64,000 bases of DNA from Seohaeicola_A nanhaiensis (GTDB lineage: Bacteria; Pseudomonadota; Alphaproteobacteria; Rhodobacterales; Rhodobacteraceae): contig NZ_JBHSGI010000016.1 of NCBI RefSeq assembly GCF_042654245.1, positions 62,001-126,000 of the forward strand. Reading direction: 5' to 3'. Shown here one piece after another: positions 24,197 to 32,988 of the stretch. Position numbers and translations under genes: made by a program. A model generated the notes under the pieces. It was not told the DNA's origin. It did not search any database and saw only the letters and a program-made list of their open reading frames with translations. Numbering within the stretch: the stretch's first letter is position 1; every line of letters starts with the position of its first letter.

Positions 24197-26809
24197 TCAG
24201 CCCTCGGCGACCTCGGTCAGGCGCAGGCGGCGGCCGCCGAGATCGCGGAAGGCGCGCTGGCGGCAGGTAAGGACGAGGATCTGCAGATCGCCGGCCTGAC
24301 GGTGCAGGGCGTCGAACATCCGCTCGATTCGGTCGTCGTCGGTGAAAACCAGCGCATCGTCCAGGATCACCGGGGCGTGGCGGCCGCCGCGGGCCAGCAT
24401 CCGGGCAAAGGCCAGCCGGACCAGCAGGGCGATCTGTTCCTGCGTCCCGCCCGAGAGCACGTCGATCGGCTCGTCCTGGCCGTCGCGGCGCAGTGATTCA
24501 GGCAGAAGCGAGTGCTGGCCCCAGGTCAGGTCGGACTCGGGCCAGAGCAGGTGCAGCAGCGGCTTCAGTTCCGCCGCGACCGGCGCGAAATAGCGGTCGC
24601 GTGCGGCGGCGCGGGCTGTTTCCAGCGCGCTTTCAAGCCGCTGGAGCACCGCGACCTCGTGTTCGATCCGCTCCAGCTGCGCTTCGGCGGCGGCGAGTTT
24701 GTCGCGGGTTTCGCCCAGTCGCTCCTCGACCGCGTCACCGGCGCCTTGGGCGATGCGTTCGTCCAGCACCGCGATCTCGGGGCGCAGGCGGCCGATTTCG
24801 GCACGGGCCTCCTCCTCGACGGACCGGGCGCGGGCCAGGGCGGCCTCGGCGGCGGCGATGTCGGGCGCGGCGCGGCGCTGTTCGGCCAGCGCGGCCTCAT
24901 CGGCGGCGCAGGTGACCTGCGCCTTTTCAAGCGCTGCGGCAAGCTCGGTCTGCATGGCTTCGCCGCCGGCCCGGTCGAGCAGGGCTTCGGCGCGGCGCAG
25001 GCGGTCGACCGCACCTGCCGCATCGGCCTCGTGCCGGGCGGCGGCGGTGCGCAGGTCGGATTCGCGCGCTGCGGCGACGTCGCGGGCCGATTGCGCCGCA
25101 GCGTGGGCCTTTTCGGCCCCGGCCAACAAGGTCTCGGTCGCCTCCAGATCCTCGGGTTCGCCGTCGTCGTCGGCTTCGGGAATGCGCGCCAGCGCCGCGC
25201 GCAGGGGGGCGATGCCCTCGGGGGCGAGGCCCTTCATCACCGCCTGGGCCTGGGACAGCGACCGTTCCGCGTCGGCGCGGGCCGTGGCGGCAGCGCGCAG
25301 GTCGTCGAGATCGGCTGCGCCCAGACGGTCCAGTGCGGTCTGCAGGGCGGTTTCGGCAGTGGCGACAGAGGCGTCGCGCCCCGCCTCGCCAGGGCGCAGT
25401 TCCAACTGACCGATGCCCTCGATGGTCAGGATCAGCCGGTCGGCCACAGGAATCGCCGTGTCGCCGGGCACCGGGGTGTCGCCGATGCGGATCGCGCCGT
25501 CGCGGCCCGCGCTGTATTGCACGCGCAGGTTCGGGGCGGCGGCATCGCGCACGGCGCGGGCGGTGGCGAGGTCCGAGGCCAAAGCCTCGACCCGGCGCAG
25601 GGTGCCGGCATCGGGACCATTCCGCGCGGCAGCGGCGGCCTTTTCCAGCGTTTCGCGGGCGGCTTCGGCCTCGGCGATGCGGCGGGTCAGTTCGGCGCGC
25701 CGCGCGGCGCCCTCCCGCGCCGCCTGCCGCAATCGGGCGTGGCGCAGGGCCCCGGCGGCCGCGCGGCGATCCTGGTCGGCACGGGCCAGCGCTGTCTGCG
25801 CGGCGTCGAGCGCGGCCCGTGCGGTCTGATGCGCGCCGCGGGCCGCTGTGGCCTGGGCCTTGCCTTCGGCGGCGGCGTCGCGGGCCTGCTGATGTTCGCC
25901 CATCGCCTCGCGCAGGTCATCCAGACGGCCGCGCGCGGTGGTGACGGCGATGCGGGACGCCTCGAGCCGGGTGGTGGCGGCGGCGACCGCCTCGGCATGC
26001 CGGCGGGCGGTGTCATACGCTTTCTGCGCCGCCTCGAGCCGGGTGCGGCGGCCTTCCATCGCCTCGGGGGCTTCCAGTTCGGCCAGCGCGCGGCGCAGCG
26101 TCTTGCGCCGGATCAGCGCGGCGTGCAGCGCCTCGGCGGTCCCGGACAGGGTGGCGGTCTCGGCGCGCAGGGCCTCGACCCGGTCGAGCGCCTCGCGCCA
26201 GGGGCCCTGGGCATAGGGCTTGCCGGTGGCGGTGGCATAGCGGCGCAGGTCCTCGCGGCAGCGGGCGAGGGCGGCGTCCATCCGCCGCCCGCCGGTCATC
26301 GCCTCGACCTCGCCGGTGACGGAGGAGAGCAGGTCGCGCCGGGCGGCGAGAGTGGCCTTCTCTTCACGCGCGCTGGCGCCGGAGAGACCCGTCACGCCCG
26401 TCACCCCCTGTTTCACCCAGACCAGACCGGATGGTCCGCCTTCGCCGCTGCCGATCAGCCGGGCGATCCAGTCCTCGGCGGCGTCGGCCTGGGCCAGCAG
26501 CCGGCCGTCGCGGGTGACGGTTGCCATGGGGCGCGACAGCCAGCGTTTGGACAGAACGAAGCGGCCTTCCGGCGTCTCGACCTCGACCGTCACCTCGGGC
26601 GCGCCGCCGGCGTGGGGGCGCAGGGACATCACGTCGCTGTCCTTGGAGCGGTGGGGCTTGAAGAACAGCGCCTGCAGCGCATCTAAGAGGGTGGACTTGC
26701 CGTGTTCGTTCGGCTCGCACAGCACGTTCAGCCCGTCGGACAGACCCTCGATCCGCACCGGGCGGGTGAAGCGGCGGACGTTGTCCAGGGTGATCGCGCG
26801 CAGTTTCAC
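24197..26809 (-). CDS. SbcC/YhaN-like AAA ATPase, DNA repair
   Basis: An 870-residue SMC-like ATPase. Walker A is near residue 35 (PNEHGKSTLLDAL). A very long Ala/Arg/Glu-rich coiled coil runs from about 170 to 700, interrupted by a globular hinge at about 400-470. The ABC signature LSGGTQEQIALLVRLAFA and Walker B (PVILDDALVFTDDDR) are near 790-840. Such proteins partner an SbcD/Mre11-type nuclease to process DNA ends; YhaN is the closest named type. It overlaps the nuclease gene by ATGA. It lies last in a run that may begin at an SOS-box promoter. Confidence 0.9.
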   Translation of the reverse strand: MKLRAITLDNVRRFTRPVRIEGLSDGLNVLCEPNEHGKSTLLDALQALFFKPHRSKDSDVMSLRPHAGGAPEVTVEVETPEGRFVLSKRWLSRPMATVTRDGRLLAQADAAEDWIARLIGSGEGGPSGLVWVKQGVTGVTGLSGASAREEKATLAARRDLLSSVTGEVEAMTGGRRMDAALARCREDLRRYATATGKPYAQGPWREALDRVEALRAETATLSGTAEALHAALIRRKTLRRALAELEAPEAMEGRRTRLEAAQKAYDTARRHAEAVAAATTRLEASRIAVTTARGRLDDLREAMGEHQQARDAAAEGKAQATAARGAHQTARAALDAAQTALARADQDRRAAAGALRHARLRQAAREGAARRAELTRRIAEAEAARETLEKAAAAARNGPDAGTLRRVEALASDLATARAVRDAAAPNLRVQYSAGRDGAIRIGDTPVPGDTAIPVADRLILTIEGIGQLELRPGEAGRDASVATAETALQTALDRLGAADLDDLRAAATARADAERSLSQAQAVMKGLAPEGIAPLRAALARIPEADDDGEPEDLEATETLLAGAEKAHAAAQSARDVAAARESDLRTAAARHEADAAGAVDRLRRAEALLDRAGGEAMQTELAAALEKAQVTCAADEAALAEQRRAAPDIAAAEAALARARSVEEEARAEIGRLRPEIAVLDERIAQGAGDAVEERLGETRDKLAAAEAQLERIEHEVAVLQRLESALETARAAARDRYFAPVAAELKPLLHLLWPESDLTWGQHSLLPESLRRDGQDEPIDVLSGGTQEQIALLVRLAFARMLARGGRHAPVILDDALVFTDDDRIERMFDALHRQAGDLQILVLTCRQRAFRDLGGRRLRLTEVAEG

Positions 26810-27927
26810 GAGGCGTTGTCCCGCACATAGGCATAGAGCCGGGCCAGCGCATCGGCGGCGATGTTGCGGCCGTCTGGCGCGGCCTCGGCCTCGGCGCGCA
26901 GGGTCTCGGCGGCGAGCCGGAGCGCACCGGCGCGGTCGATCTGGTCGAGGTCGGCAAGCTCGTATTCGGTGGCGAGCGTGTCGGTGCGCAGGTCGAAGTG
27001 GGCGAAATCGGGGGCGGCGCGGGTGGCGGCGTCGTGCAGCGCGGCCTGGGCGGGCAGACCGGCGCGCCCGCTGGCGGTGACCCGCAGCAGGATGTCGCGC
27101 TGGCCCGTGGCGGGCAGCAGCGCCGCCAGCGCGGCGGCGGCATCCTGTCCGGGCAGCAGCGGCAGGGAGGTGTCGGACCAGAGGAAATGGCCGGTCTCGA
27201 TCTCCTCCACCCCGGGCGGCGCGCCGGGGCCGGCGAGCGTGACGGCCAGGCAGACGCCGCGTCGATTGTGGCGGAAGCGGTCCTGTTCCGGGCTGCCCGG
27301 ATAGTGGACGCGCGCGCCCACCGCCATGCGCCCGTGCCAGTCGCCAAGCGCGAGATAGTCGAGCCGGGCCGAGCGGTCGCGGTCGGGCGGGATATTGGCG
27401 CCGCTTTCGGTGAAATCGGTGACGCCCCCGTGGGCGAGGCCGATGCGCAGTGCGCCCTCGGGGCTGGGCATCTGGGGCATCGTCTGCGTTGCATCCTCGC
27501 CGGCCGAGCGCCAGAGGACGGGGACCGGCAGCAGCGTGGCGCCGGGGGCGAGGTCGACCGGCGCGGCATCGGTCAGGGCCCGCACGTTGGGCGGGGCGTC
27601 ACGGCGCAGGGCGTCCCACAGCGGTTCGGCCTCGCGCAGGTTGTCGTGGTTGCCGGGCAGCAGCCACCAGGTGAGGCCTGCCGCCTCGGCCATGGCGGCC
27701 AGCGCTTGGCGCAGCACACCCGGCGAGGGGGTCGGGGTGTCGAAGGTGTCGCCCGCCAGCAGCACATGGGCCGCCCCCTGATCCCGGGCGGCGGCGGCCA
27801 GGCGGGCGATGGCGCCATGGCGCGCCTCCATCAGGCGGCCGCGCACATTGGTGTCCGGCGCTTCGGGGATATTGGCGAAGCGGCGGCCGAGGTGCAGGTC
27901 GGAGGAATGGATGAAACGGAAACTCAA
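26806..27927 (-). CDS. SbcD/YhaO-like DNA repair exonuclease (TTG start)
   Basis: A 373-residue metallophosphoesterase. Motifs are FIHSSDLHLGRRF (D-x-H), LLAGDTFDTP (GD-x-x-D), LLPGNHDNL (GNHD), GLAHGGVTD and ALGDWHGR. I set the start at TTG 27927 because the motif SFRFIHSSDLH must lie at the N-terminus in this family and no ATG is available. GAGGG lies about 10 nt upstream, and the TTG overlaps the stop of the preceding acyl-CoA synthetase gene (TTGA). It forms an Mre11-Rad50-like pair with the downstream ATPase. A truncation is unlikely because the capping C-terminal region is present. Confidence 0.9.
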   Translation of the reverse strand: MSFRFIHSSDLHLGRRFANIPEAPDTNVRGRLMEARHGAIARLAAAARDQGAAHVLLAGDTFDTPTPSPGVLRQALAAMAEAAGLTWWLLPGNHDNLREAEPLWDALRRDAPPNVRALTDAAPVDLAPGATLLPVPVLWRSAGEDATQTMPQMPSPEGALRIGLAHGGVTDFTESGANIPPDRDRSARLDYLALGDWHGRMAVGARVHYPGSPEQDRFRHNRRGVCLAVTLAGPGAPPGVEEIETGHFLWSDTSLPLLPGQDAAAALAALLPATGQRDILLRVTASGRAGLPAQAALHDAATRAAPDFAHFDLRTDTLATEYELADLDQIDRAGALRLAAETLRAEAEAAPDGRNIAADALARLYAYVRDNAS

Positions 27928-29741
27928 GGGCTTACGACCCTCTCGGCATGAATCACGTCGGGATCGTCGGAATAGAGCCTCTCGACCAGCGCGGCCCGGT
28001 TGCGCAGCACCGCGCGCTGGTTGATCGAGCGCTTGTCGGTCATCTCGCCCCGGTCGAAATCGAGCGGTTCGGTGAGCAGCAGCGCGCGGGTCACGCGCAG
28101 GGACGAACCGGTGGCGCGGGCGGCATGGGCGGCCAGGCGGCGGGCGAGTTCGGCGCGCACCGCCGGGTCTGTGACCGGGTCGGGCGTGGCGGCCAGCGCG
28201 CTGAGGGCGGCCATGTCGGGCACGATCAGCGCGGCCAGCGTGTCGCGGTTTTCGCCCGCGATCACCACGTCGCTGGCCAGCCCGCCGAGATCGTCGACCA
28301 GCCGCGCCCGCAGCGCGCCGACCGCGACCCAGGTGCCGCTGGCCAGCTTGAAGTTCTCGGCCAGCCGCCCGTCGAAATAGAAGCCCTTGGCCGGGTCGGC
28401 GGGATCGGCAAAACGCACGGCATCTCCGGGGCAATAGAAGCCTTCGTCGTCGAAGGCCGCTGCCGTCAGCTCGGGCGCGCGCCAGTAGCCGGGGGTGATC
28501 GACGGGCCCTTGAACCGGGCCTCGTATTTGCCGTCCTGCGGTACGAGTTTCAGCATCAGCCCGGGTGCAGGTACGCCGAGGTTGCCGGCGCTGGCCTGTC
28601 TTTCGGTATGGGTGAGGGCGAAGGGCCCGGTCTCGGTCGCGCCAAAGCCGGTGTTGAGCAGCACGCCGCCCGGCACCTCGGCTTCGGCCAGACGCGTCAG
28701 CCGGTCCCAGACCGGCTGGCTCATCCCCGCGCCGGCATACATCATCAGCTTGAGCCGGCTGAAGAAATTGCGGCGCAGGGCCGGGTCGTTTTCCATCTCG
28801 TCGAGCATCATCTGATAGCCAAGCGGCACGGTGAAATACCAGGTCGGTGCGATCTCGCGCAGGTTTTGAAGGGTCGTCCCGATCAGCCCCGGCGCGGGTT
28901 TGCCGGCGTCGATGTAATAGGTGCCGCCGTGCTGGATGACCATGTTGAACACCTTGGTGCCGCTGGCCGTGTGGTTCCATGGCGCCCAGTCGACCACGAC
29001 GGGCGGTTCGCGCTCCATGAAACGATAGCAGGCGGCGACCATTTTCTGGTTAGAGCAGAGCAGCCGCTGGGTCTGGATCACCGCCTTGGGGGTGCCGGTG
29101 GTGCCCGAGGTGAACAGGAACTTGGCCACCGTGTCGGGGGTGATCGCGCGCCAGGCGGCTTCCATAGCGGCGCTGGGCGGGGTGGCGGCGAGGCGCGCGA
29201 AGGGGATCACCGCGCGGTCGGGCAGGGCGCCGTCCACCGCGACCACGGGCAGATCGGGGAAGACCGCGGCCAGGGCACGGGCATAGGGGGCGGCCTGTTC
29301 GGCAAAGACCATGCCCGGCGTGATCTGCGCCGCCACCCCGCGCAGCTTGGCGAGGTCGCCGGTGGAGAGTGCATAGGTCGGGGCCAGCGCCGCCGAGGGC
29401 ACCCCGACCTGCTGTGCGCCAAGGGCCATCAGGGCATGGGCGACAGAGTTTTCCGACAGGATCAGCAGCGGCCGGTCCGGCCCCAGGCCCTGGTCCAGAA
29501 GCGCCGAGCCGATGGCGCGGATCTGCGCCCATGCCGCGCCATAGGTCATCTTCTGCCACTGGCCGTCCGCGCCGCGCTCGGCCATCCAGACGCGGTCGGG
29601 CGTGGTGGTGGCCCAATGGGCGAAACGGTCGTTCATGCAGCGGGCATAGTCGCCCAGGGGCGCGGTCTGCCAGACATAGACGGTGCCGTCGGGCCGGGTC
29701 TCGCTGGCGATCTCGGGCTGCCAGAAATCGGCGTCCTGCAT
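27924..29741 (-). CDS. Feruloyl-CoA-synthetase-like AMP-dependent ligase
   Basis: A 605-residue adenylate-forming enzyme. The P-loop-like motif FLFTSGTTGTPKAVI is near residue 210. The segment VDWAPWNHTASGTKVFNMV followed by GGTYYIDAGKPAP is typical of feruloyl-CoA synthetases. GFGATETGPF is the A5 motif and YFDGRLAENFKLASGTWV the A7-A8 region. It should ligate CoA to an aromatic or aliphatic acid using ATP. A GGGGGGAG ribosome site precedes the ATG. It sits oddly between an imuA-like gene (17 bp upstream) and the exonuclease gene (overlapping), with no aromatic catabolic gene adjacent. Confidence 0.85.
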   Translation of the reverse strand: MQDADFWQPEIASETRPDGTVYVWQTAPLGDYARCMNDRFAHWATTTPDRVWMAERGADGQWQKMTYGAAWAQIRAIGSALLDQGLGPDRPLLILSENSVAHALMALGAQQVGVPSAALAPTYALSTGDLAKLRGVAAQITPGMVFAEQAAPYARALAAVFPDLPVVAVDGALPDRAVIPFARLAATPPSAAMEAAWRAITPDTVAKFLFTSGTTGTPKAVIQTQRLLCSNQKMVAACYRFMEREPPVVVDWAPWNHTASGTKVFNMVIQHGGTYYIDAGKPAPGLIGTTLQNLREIAPTWYFTVPLGYQMMLDEMENDPALRRNFFSRLKLMMYAGAGMSQPVWDRLTRLAEAEVPGGVLLNTGFGATETGPFALTHTERQASAGNLGVPAPGLMLKLVPQDGKYEARFKGPSITPGYWRAPELTAAAFDDEGFYCPGDAVRFADPADPAKGFYFDGRLAENFKLASGTWVAVGALRARLVDDLGGLASDVVIAGENRDTLAALIVPDMAALSALAATPDPVTDPAVRAELARRLAAHAARATGSSLRVTRALLLTEPLDFDRGEMTDKRSINQRAVLRNRAALVERLYSDDPDVIHAERVVSP

Positions 29742-29758
29742 GGTTCTCCCCCCGGTGC

Positions 29759-30391
29759 TCAGGTCGCAGGTTGGCCGACCTCGGCCGCCTTGTCGACAGC
29801 GGAATCGAGCGCGAGACCGCTGCGCGGGCGATGCTGGGTGGCGGCCCAGGCGCGCGGCGGTTGCATCCGGGCGCGGCGCCGCTCCAGCCGCCAGCGCCGC
29901 AGCGTGCCGCTGTGCGCCGGGTCCATGTGCCAGCGCGTCTCGATCCCCGGCGCGCCGCCGTCGTCCGGGGTCAGCAGCAGGCCGAGCGGCGGGGTGTCGC
30001 CGCGCTGGCCGCCCTGTTCCGCCGCCAGGTGCAGCCGGCGCACCGGGGTCAGCCCCGGCGGGCCGGGCAGGTCGGCCACCACCAGCGGCGCCGCGCCCGA
30101 GCGCAGCGCCTCTTCCAGGCACCAGAGCAGATCCGGCGCGCGCTCGGGCGTGACCAGCAGGAACCGCGCGGGATCGGCAAAGGGGAAGATGCCGTCGGGG
30201 TTCAGCCGGTCGGGCATCCAGGCCGGCGCGATCCAGAGCACGGGGCCGTGCATCTGCCCGGCGAGCCACATCGCCAGCGTCCGCCGCGCCGCGCCGCAGG
30301 CCTCGTGCACCCGGCCAAGCGCCAGCGCCGCGCCGCCGCCAAGGTCGATCCGGGGGCCGCTGGCGGCATGGGGGAGGGGGTGAGTCGGCAT
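29759..30391 (-). CDS. imuA: ImuA-like protein of the SOS mutagenesis family
   Basis: A 210-residue protein with Rhodobacterales ImuA-type features: GRVHEACGAARRTLAMWLAG, GPVLWIAPAWMPDRLNP, DLLWCLEEALRSGAAPLVVADL and LTPVRRLHLAAEQG. This is a degenerate RecA-like fold without a complete Walker A. ImuA normally precedes imuB (Y-family polymerase homologue) and dnaE2; neither follows here. An alphaproteobacterial LexA box lies 16 bp upstream, supporting SOS control. The assignment rests on recalled family resemblance, so it is moderately sure. Confidence 0.7.
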   Translation of the reverse strand: MPTHPLPHAASGPRIDLGGGAALALGRVHEACGAARRTLAMWLAGQMHGPVLWIAPAWMPDRLNPDGIFPFADPARFLLVTPERAPDLLWCLEEALRSGAAPLVVADLPGPPGLTPVRRLHLAAEQGGQRGDTPPLGLLLTPDDGGAPGIETRWHMDPAHSGTLRRWRLERRRARMQPPRAWAATQHRPRSGLALDSAVDKAAEVGQPAT

Positions 30392-30406
30392 GGGGAGAGG
30401 ATATAT

Positions 30407-30421
30407 GTTCCCTTTTCGTTC
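30407..30421 (-). promoter_or_regulatory. LexA (SOS) box
   Basis: GTTC-N7-GTTC (spacer CCTTTTC), the alphaproteobacterial LexA consensus, lies 16 bp upstream of the imuA-like start. On the transcribed strand it reads GAAC-N7-GAAC and is followed at once by the AT-rich hexamer ATATAT, a possible -10. Confidence 0.75.
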
Positions 30422-30813
30422 TCAAGGGGCCGTGCGCACGGTTTGTTAACGATTGCCCGCAAAAGACGCCCCTCCCTACCACCCTCGATCCTGGGGCGAG
30501 TCGGTGTACAGGTCATGAAAGGGGGCCGGGTTTTCGGGAAAAATAAGGGCAGTGGTGGGTGTGGGCAGGGCGAAAGAGCCGGGGCAGGGGCCGGGAACAG
30601 GCGTGAAAAGCGGGGCGAGAACGGCGGAGCGGCCCTGAAACACCGGCGGGCGGTCGCCGAAGGGCGGGGCGGCCGGGCGGGCGGCGGATCCAGCCTGAAA
30701 AGCGGGCAGTGGCGGCCGGGGCGGGGAAGGGGACGGACGCCCGGGCGAAAAAGCGGGGGCGGCCCCGGACAGGGCATGTTAGAGACCGGCGCAAACAGGA
30801 AAAGGACCGCAGA
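30422..30813. other. Non-coding, strongly G-rich stretch
   Basis: No convincing gene. From about 30520 the plus strand is G-rich with many GGG/GGGG tracts and few T. The motif GAAA flanked by G/C runs recurs at 30572, 30605, 30637, 30697 and 30747 (first three 32-33 bp apart), suggesting degenerate repeats. G-quadruplex formation is possible. It separates the divergent imuA-like and aldo-keto reductase genes. Confidence 0.6.
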
Positions 30814-31854
30814 ATGAGAATGAACCCGCTGGGCCGCACCGGCCTGATGGTCTCCGAGCTTTGCCTTGGCACCATGACCTTCGGCAACCAGACCTCCGAG
30901 CCCGAAGGCCATGCCCAGATCGACCGCGCGCTGGCCGCCGGCATCAACTTTATCGACACCGCCGAGATGTATCCGGTGAACCCGGTCAAGGCCGAGACGG
31001 TGGGGCGGACGGAAGAGATCATCGGGACCTGGAACGCGGCCAACCGGGCGCGGCGGGGCGACTATGTGCTTGCCACCAAGATCGCCGGGGAGGGCAGCCT
31101 GGCGCGGGGTGGCGAACCGATCTCGAAGGACTCGATCCCGCGGGCGGTCGAGGCCTCGCTGCGGCGGCTGCAGACCGACTATATCGACCTCTACCAGTTC
31201 CACTGGTCGAACCGGGGCACCTACAGTTTCCGCAAGAACTGGAACTATCGGCCGAAGGGCGAGGCGCAGGCCGTTCTGGACCATGTCGAGGAGAGCCTGG
31301 AGGCGCTGCAGGCGCAGGTCGACAAGGGTAATATCCGCCATTTCGGGCTGAGCAACGAAAGCGCCTGGGGCACGGCGCAATTCCTGCGGGTGGCCGAGGC
31401 GCGGGGCTGGCCGCGGGTGGCGACGATGCAGAACGAATATTCGATGCTCTGCCGGCTCTATGACACCGACATGGGTGAACTGAGCGTGATGGAGGATGTC
31501 GGGCTGATCGCCTTTTCGCCGCTGGGGGCGGGGCTGCTGACGGGCAAGTATCAGGACGGGGCAATCCCCGACGGCTCGCGCCGGTCGCTGGTGCCCGAGA
31601 TGGGCGGGCGGGTGACGCCGCGGGTGTTCGATGCCGTGGCGGCCTATCTCGACATCGCCGCGCGGCATGGCCTGCACCCGGTGCATATGGCGCTGGCCTG
31701 GTGCCGGACGCGGCCGTTCATGTGCTCGGCCATCTTCGGCGCGACGACGATGGACCAGCTGGAGGTGGCGCTGCGGGCGGTCGATGTCGAGTTGTCGGAG
31801 GAGGTGCTGGCCGAGATCGACGCGGCGCACAAGGCGCATCCGATGCCCTATTGA
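30814..31854 (+). CDS. tas: NADP-dependent aldo-keto reductase (Tas-like)
   Basis: A 346-residue TIM-barrel oxidoreductase. AKR features are LGTMTFGNQTSE, INFIDTAEMYPVNP (catalytic Asp and Tyr), VLATKIAGEG (Lys), DYIDLYQFHW (His) and IRHFGLSNESAWG. The pattern closely follows E. coli Tas in length and motifs. It reduces aldehydes or ketones with NADPH; the physiological substrate is unknown. AAAGGA lies about 10 nt before the ATG; an ATG two codons later is an alternative. It is followed by a GC hairpin and a convergent regulator gene. Confidence 0.9.
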   Translation: MRMNPLGRTGLMVSELCLGTMTFGNQTSEPEGHAQIDRALAAGINFIDTAEMYPVNPVKAETVGRTEEIIGTWNAANRARRGDYVLATKIAGEGSLARGGEPISKDSIPRAVEASLRRLQTDYIDLYQFHWSNRGTYSFRKNWNYRPKGEAQAVLDHVEESLEALQAQVDKGNIRHFGLSNESAWGTAQFLRVAEARGWPRVATMQNEYSMLCRLYDTDMGELSVMEDVGLIAFSPLGAGLLTGKYQDGAIPDGSRRSLVPEMGGRVTPRVFDAVAAYLDIAARHGLHPVHMALAWCRTRPFMCSAIFGATTMDQLEVALRAVDVELSEEVLAEIDAAHKAHPMPY

Positions 31855-31861
31855 GCCGGGC

Positions 31862-31879
31862 GGCGGGGCAAGTCCCGCC
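31862..31879. terminator. Hairpin after the aldo-keto reductase
   Basis: GGCGGG-GCAAGT-CCCGCC stem-loop 8 bp after the stop codon; a T6 run appears about 40 bp later. It lies between convergent genes. Confidence 0.5.
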
Positions 31880-31931
31880 CTGCGGACCTTCCAGCGTTTC
31901 GTTTGTGGACGGTCTGGTTTTTTGAGTATCT

Positions 31932-32912
31932 TCAAAGCGAAGAAGCCTGGGGTTTGCGGAAGTCCCGGGCCGGGCGGCCATGGGCGGCGCGGAAGGCGCG
32001 GGCGAAGCTCGACTGCGAGGCAAAGCCGGTGGCGAGCGCGATATCAGTCAGGCTGGCCGTGGTGTCGGTGACGAGGCGCAGCGCCTCGGCGAGGCGCAGC
32101 GCAAGGGCATGGGCCTGGGGCGTGGTGTTCAGCCGCTGGCGGAACTGCGCCTGCAGCGCGCGGGGGCTGGTGCCGAGGCGGCGGGCGATTTCGGCGATGG
32201 GCAGCGGGCTGTCGAGCGTGTCCTCCATCAGCGCGCTGGCCCGGGCGGTCAGGGCGGAATGGCCGGGGCGGGCGACGTCGCGGCGCTGGGCGCGGGCCGG
32301 GTCGGGGGCGGCGTCGTAGATGAAGACGCCGGCGACGCGGGTGGCGAGCGCGGCGCCGCCGCGCGCTGCGATCAGGTGCAGCATCATGTCGATGGCGGGG
32401 GTGGCGCCGCCGCAGGTCATGCGCGGGCCGTCGACGTGGAAGCGGTCGCGCAGGACCGTCACGCCGGGGAAGCGGACGGCGAAACTTTCGAAGTCTTCCC
32501 AGTGGGTTGTGGCGCAGTAGCCGTCGAGCAGCCCGGCGCTGGCCAGGATCCAGGGGCCGCCGTCGATGCCGCCGAGGGTGGCGCCGGATGCTGCGATGCG
32601 GCGCAGGCTGGCCTGCAGGGCGGGCGTGGTCTGGGCGGCGAGGTTGAAGCCGGCGACCACCAGCAGCAGGTCGCAAGCCCCGAGCCGCGCGATCGGATCG
32701 CCCGGCACCGAGAGTCCGCCGGTGAGCCGGGCGGGGTGACCGGTGGCGGTGGCATAGGTCCAGTCGAACATGCGGCGCGGGGCGAGGCGGTTGGCGGCGC
32801 GCATCGGGTCGATGGCGGCGGCAAGCGAGAGCATGTTGGTCTCGTCCAGCACGAGCACCGCGACGCGGAGCAGGCTGTTGGCCGGAACGTGGATGTTATT
32901 CGCGGATTTCAT
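31932..32912 (-). CDS. GlxA/CdhR-type AraC-family regulator
   Basis: A 326-residue regulator. A DJ-1/PfpI-like amidotransferase domain at about residues 15-190 (VAVLVLDETNMLSLAAAID, CATTHWEDFESFAVRFP) lacks the catalytic Cys, as is usual in this group. An AraC-type double helix-turn-helix is at about 225-320 (PLPIAEIARRLGTSPRALQAQF, SLTDIALATGFASQSSFARAFR). CdhR of pseudomonads, of this architecture, activates carnitine dehydrogenase genes. Being divergent from cdhC-like and cdhA-like genes makes the same role likely here. The ATG at 32912 is preferred over the TTG one codon earlier; its ribosome site is weak. Confidence 0.88.
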   Translation of the reverse strand: MKSANNIHVPANSLLRVAVLVLDETNMLSLAAAIDPMRAANRLAPRRMFDWTYATATGHPARLTGGLSVPGDPIARLGACDLLLVVAGFNLAAQTTPALQASLRRIAASGATLGGIDGGPWILASAGLLDGYCATTHWEDFESFAVRFPGVTVLRDRFHVDGPRMTCGGATPAIDMMLHLIAARGGAALATRVAGVFIYDAAPDPARAQRRDVARPGHSALTARASALMEDTLDSPLPIAEIARRLGTSPRALQAQFRQRLNTTPQAHALALRLAEALRLVTDTTASLTDIALATGFASQSSFARAFRAAHGRPARDFRKPQASSL

Positions 32913-32917
32913 CAAGT

Positions 32918-32931
32918 ATGATTCGTATCAT
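32918..32931. promoter_or_regulatory. Palindrome in the regulator/cdhC divergent promoter
   Basis: ATGAT-TCGT-ATCAT, a perfect inverted repeat in the 76-bp gap between the divergent CdhR-like gene and the carnitine operon. It is a candidate operator. Confidence 0.4.
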
Positions 32932-32988
32932 GCAAAGTGTGGCGCCCCAAGCCTCGCCATCCTGCGCCGCGAACAGAAGGAGATGCCC

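Noticed and set aside
24512..26686. 724-codon plus-strand frame opposite the SbcC-like ATPase
   Set aside because: Shadow of the Ala/Arg-rich coiled coil; product is Gly/Ala/Arg repeats typical of antisense GC-rich DNA.
30560..30780. CRISPR-like array in the G-rich intergenic region
   Set aside because: Repeats are degenerate, unevenly spaced after the first three, and lack uniform spacers; no cas genes.
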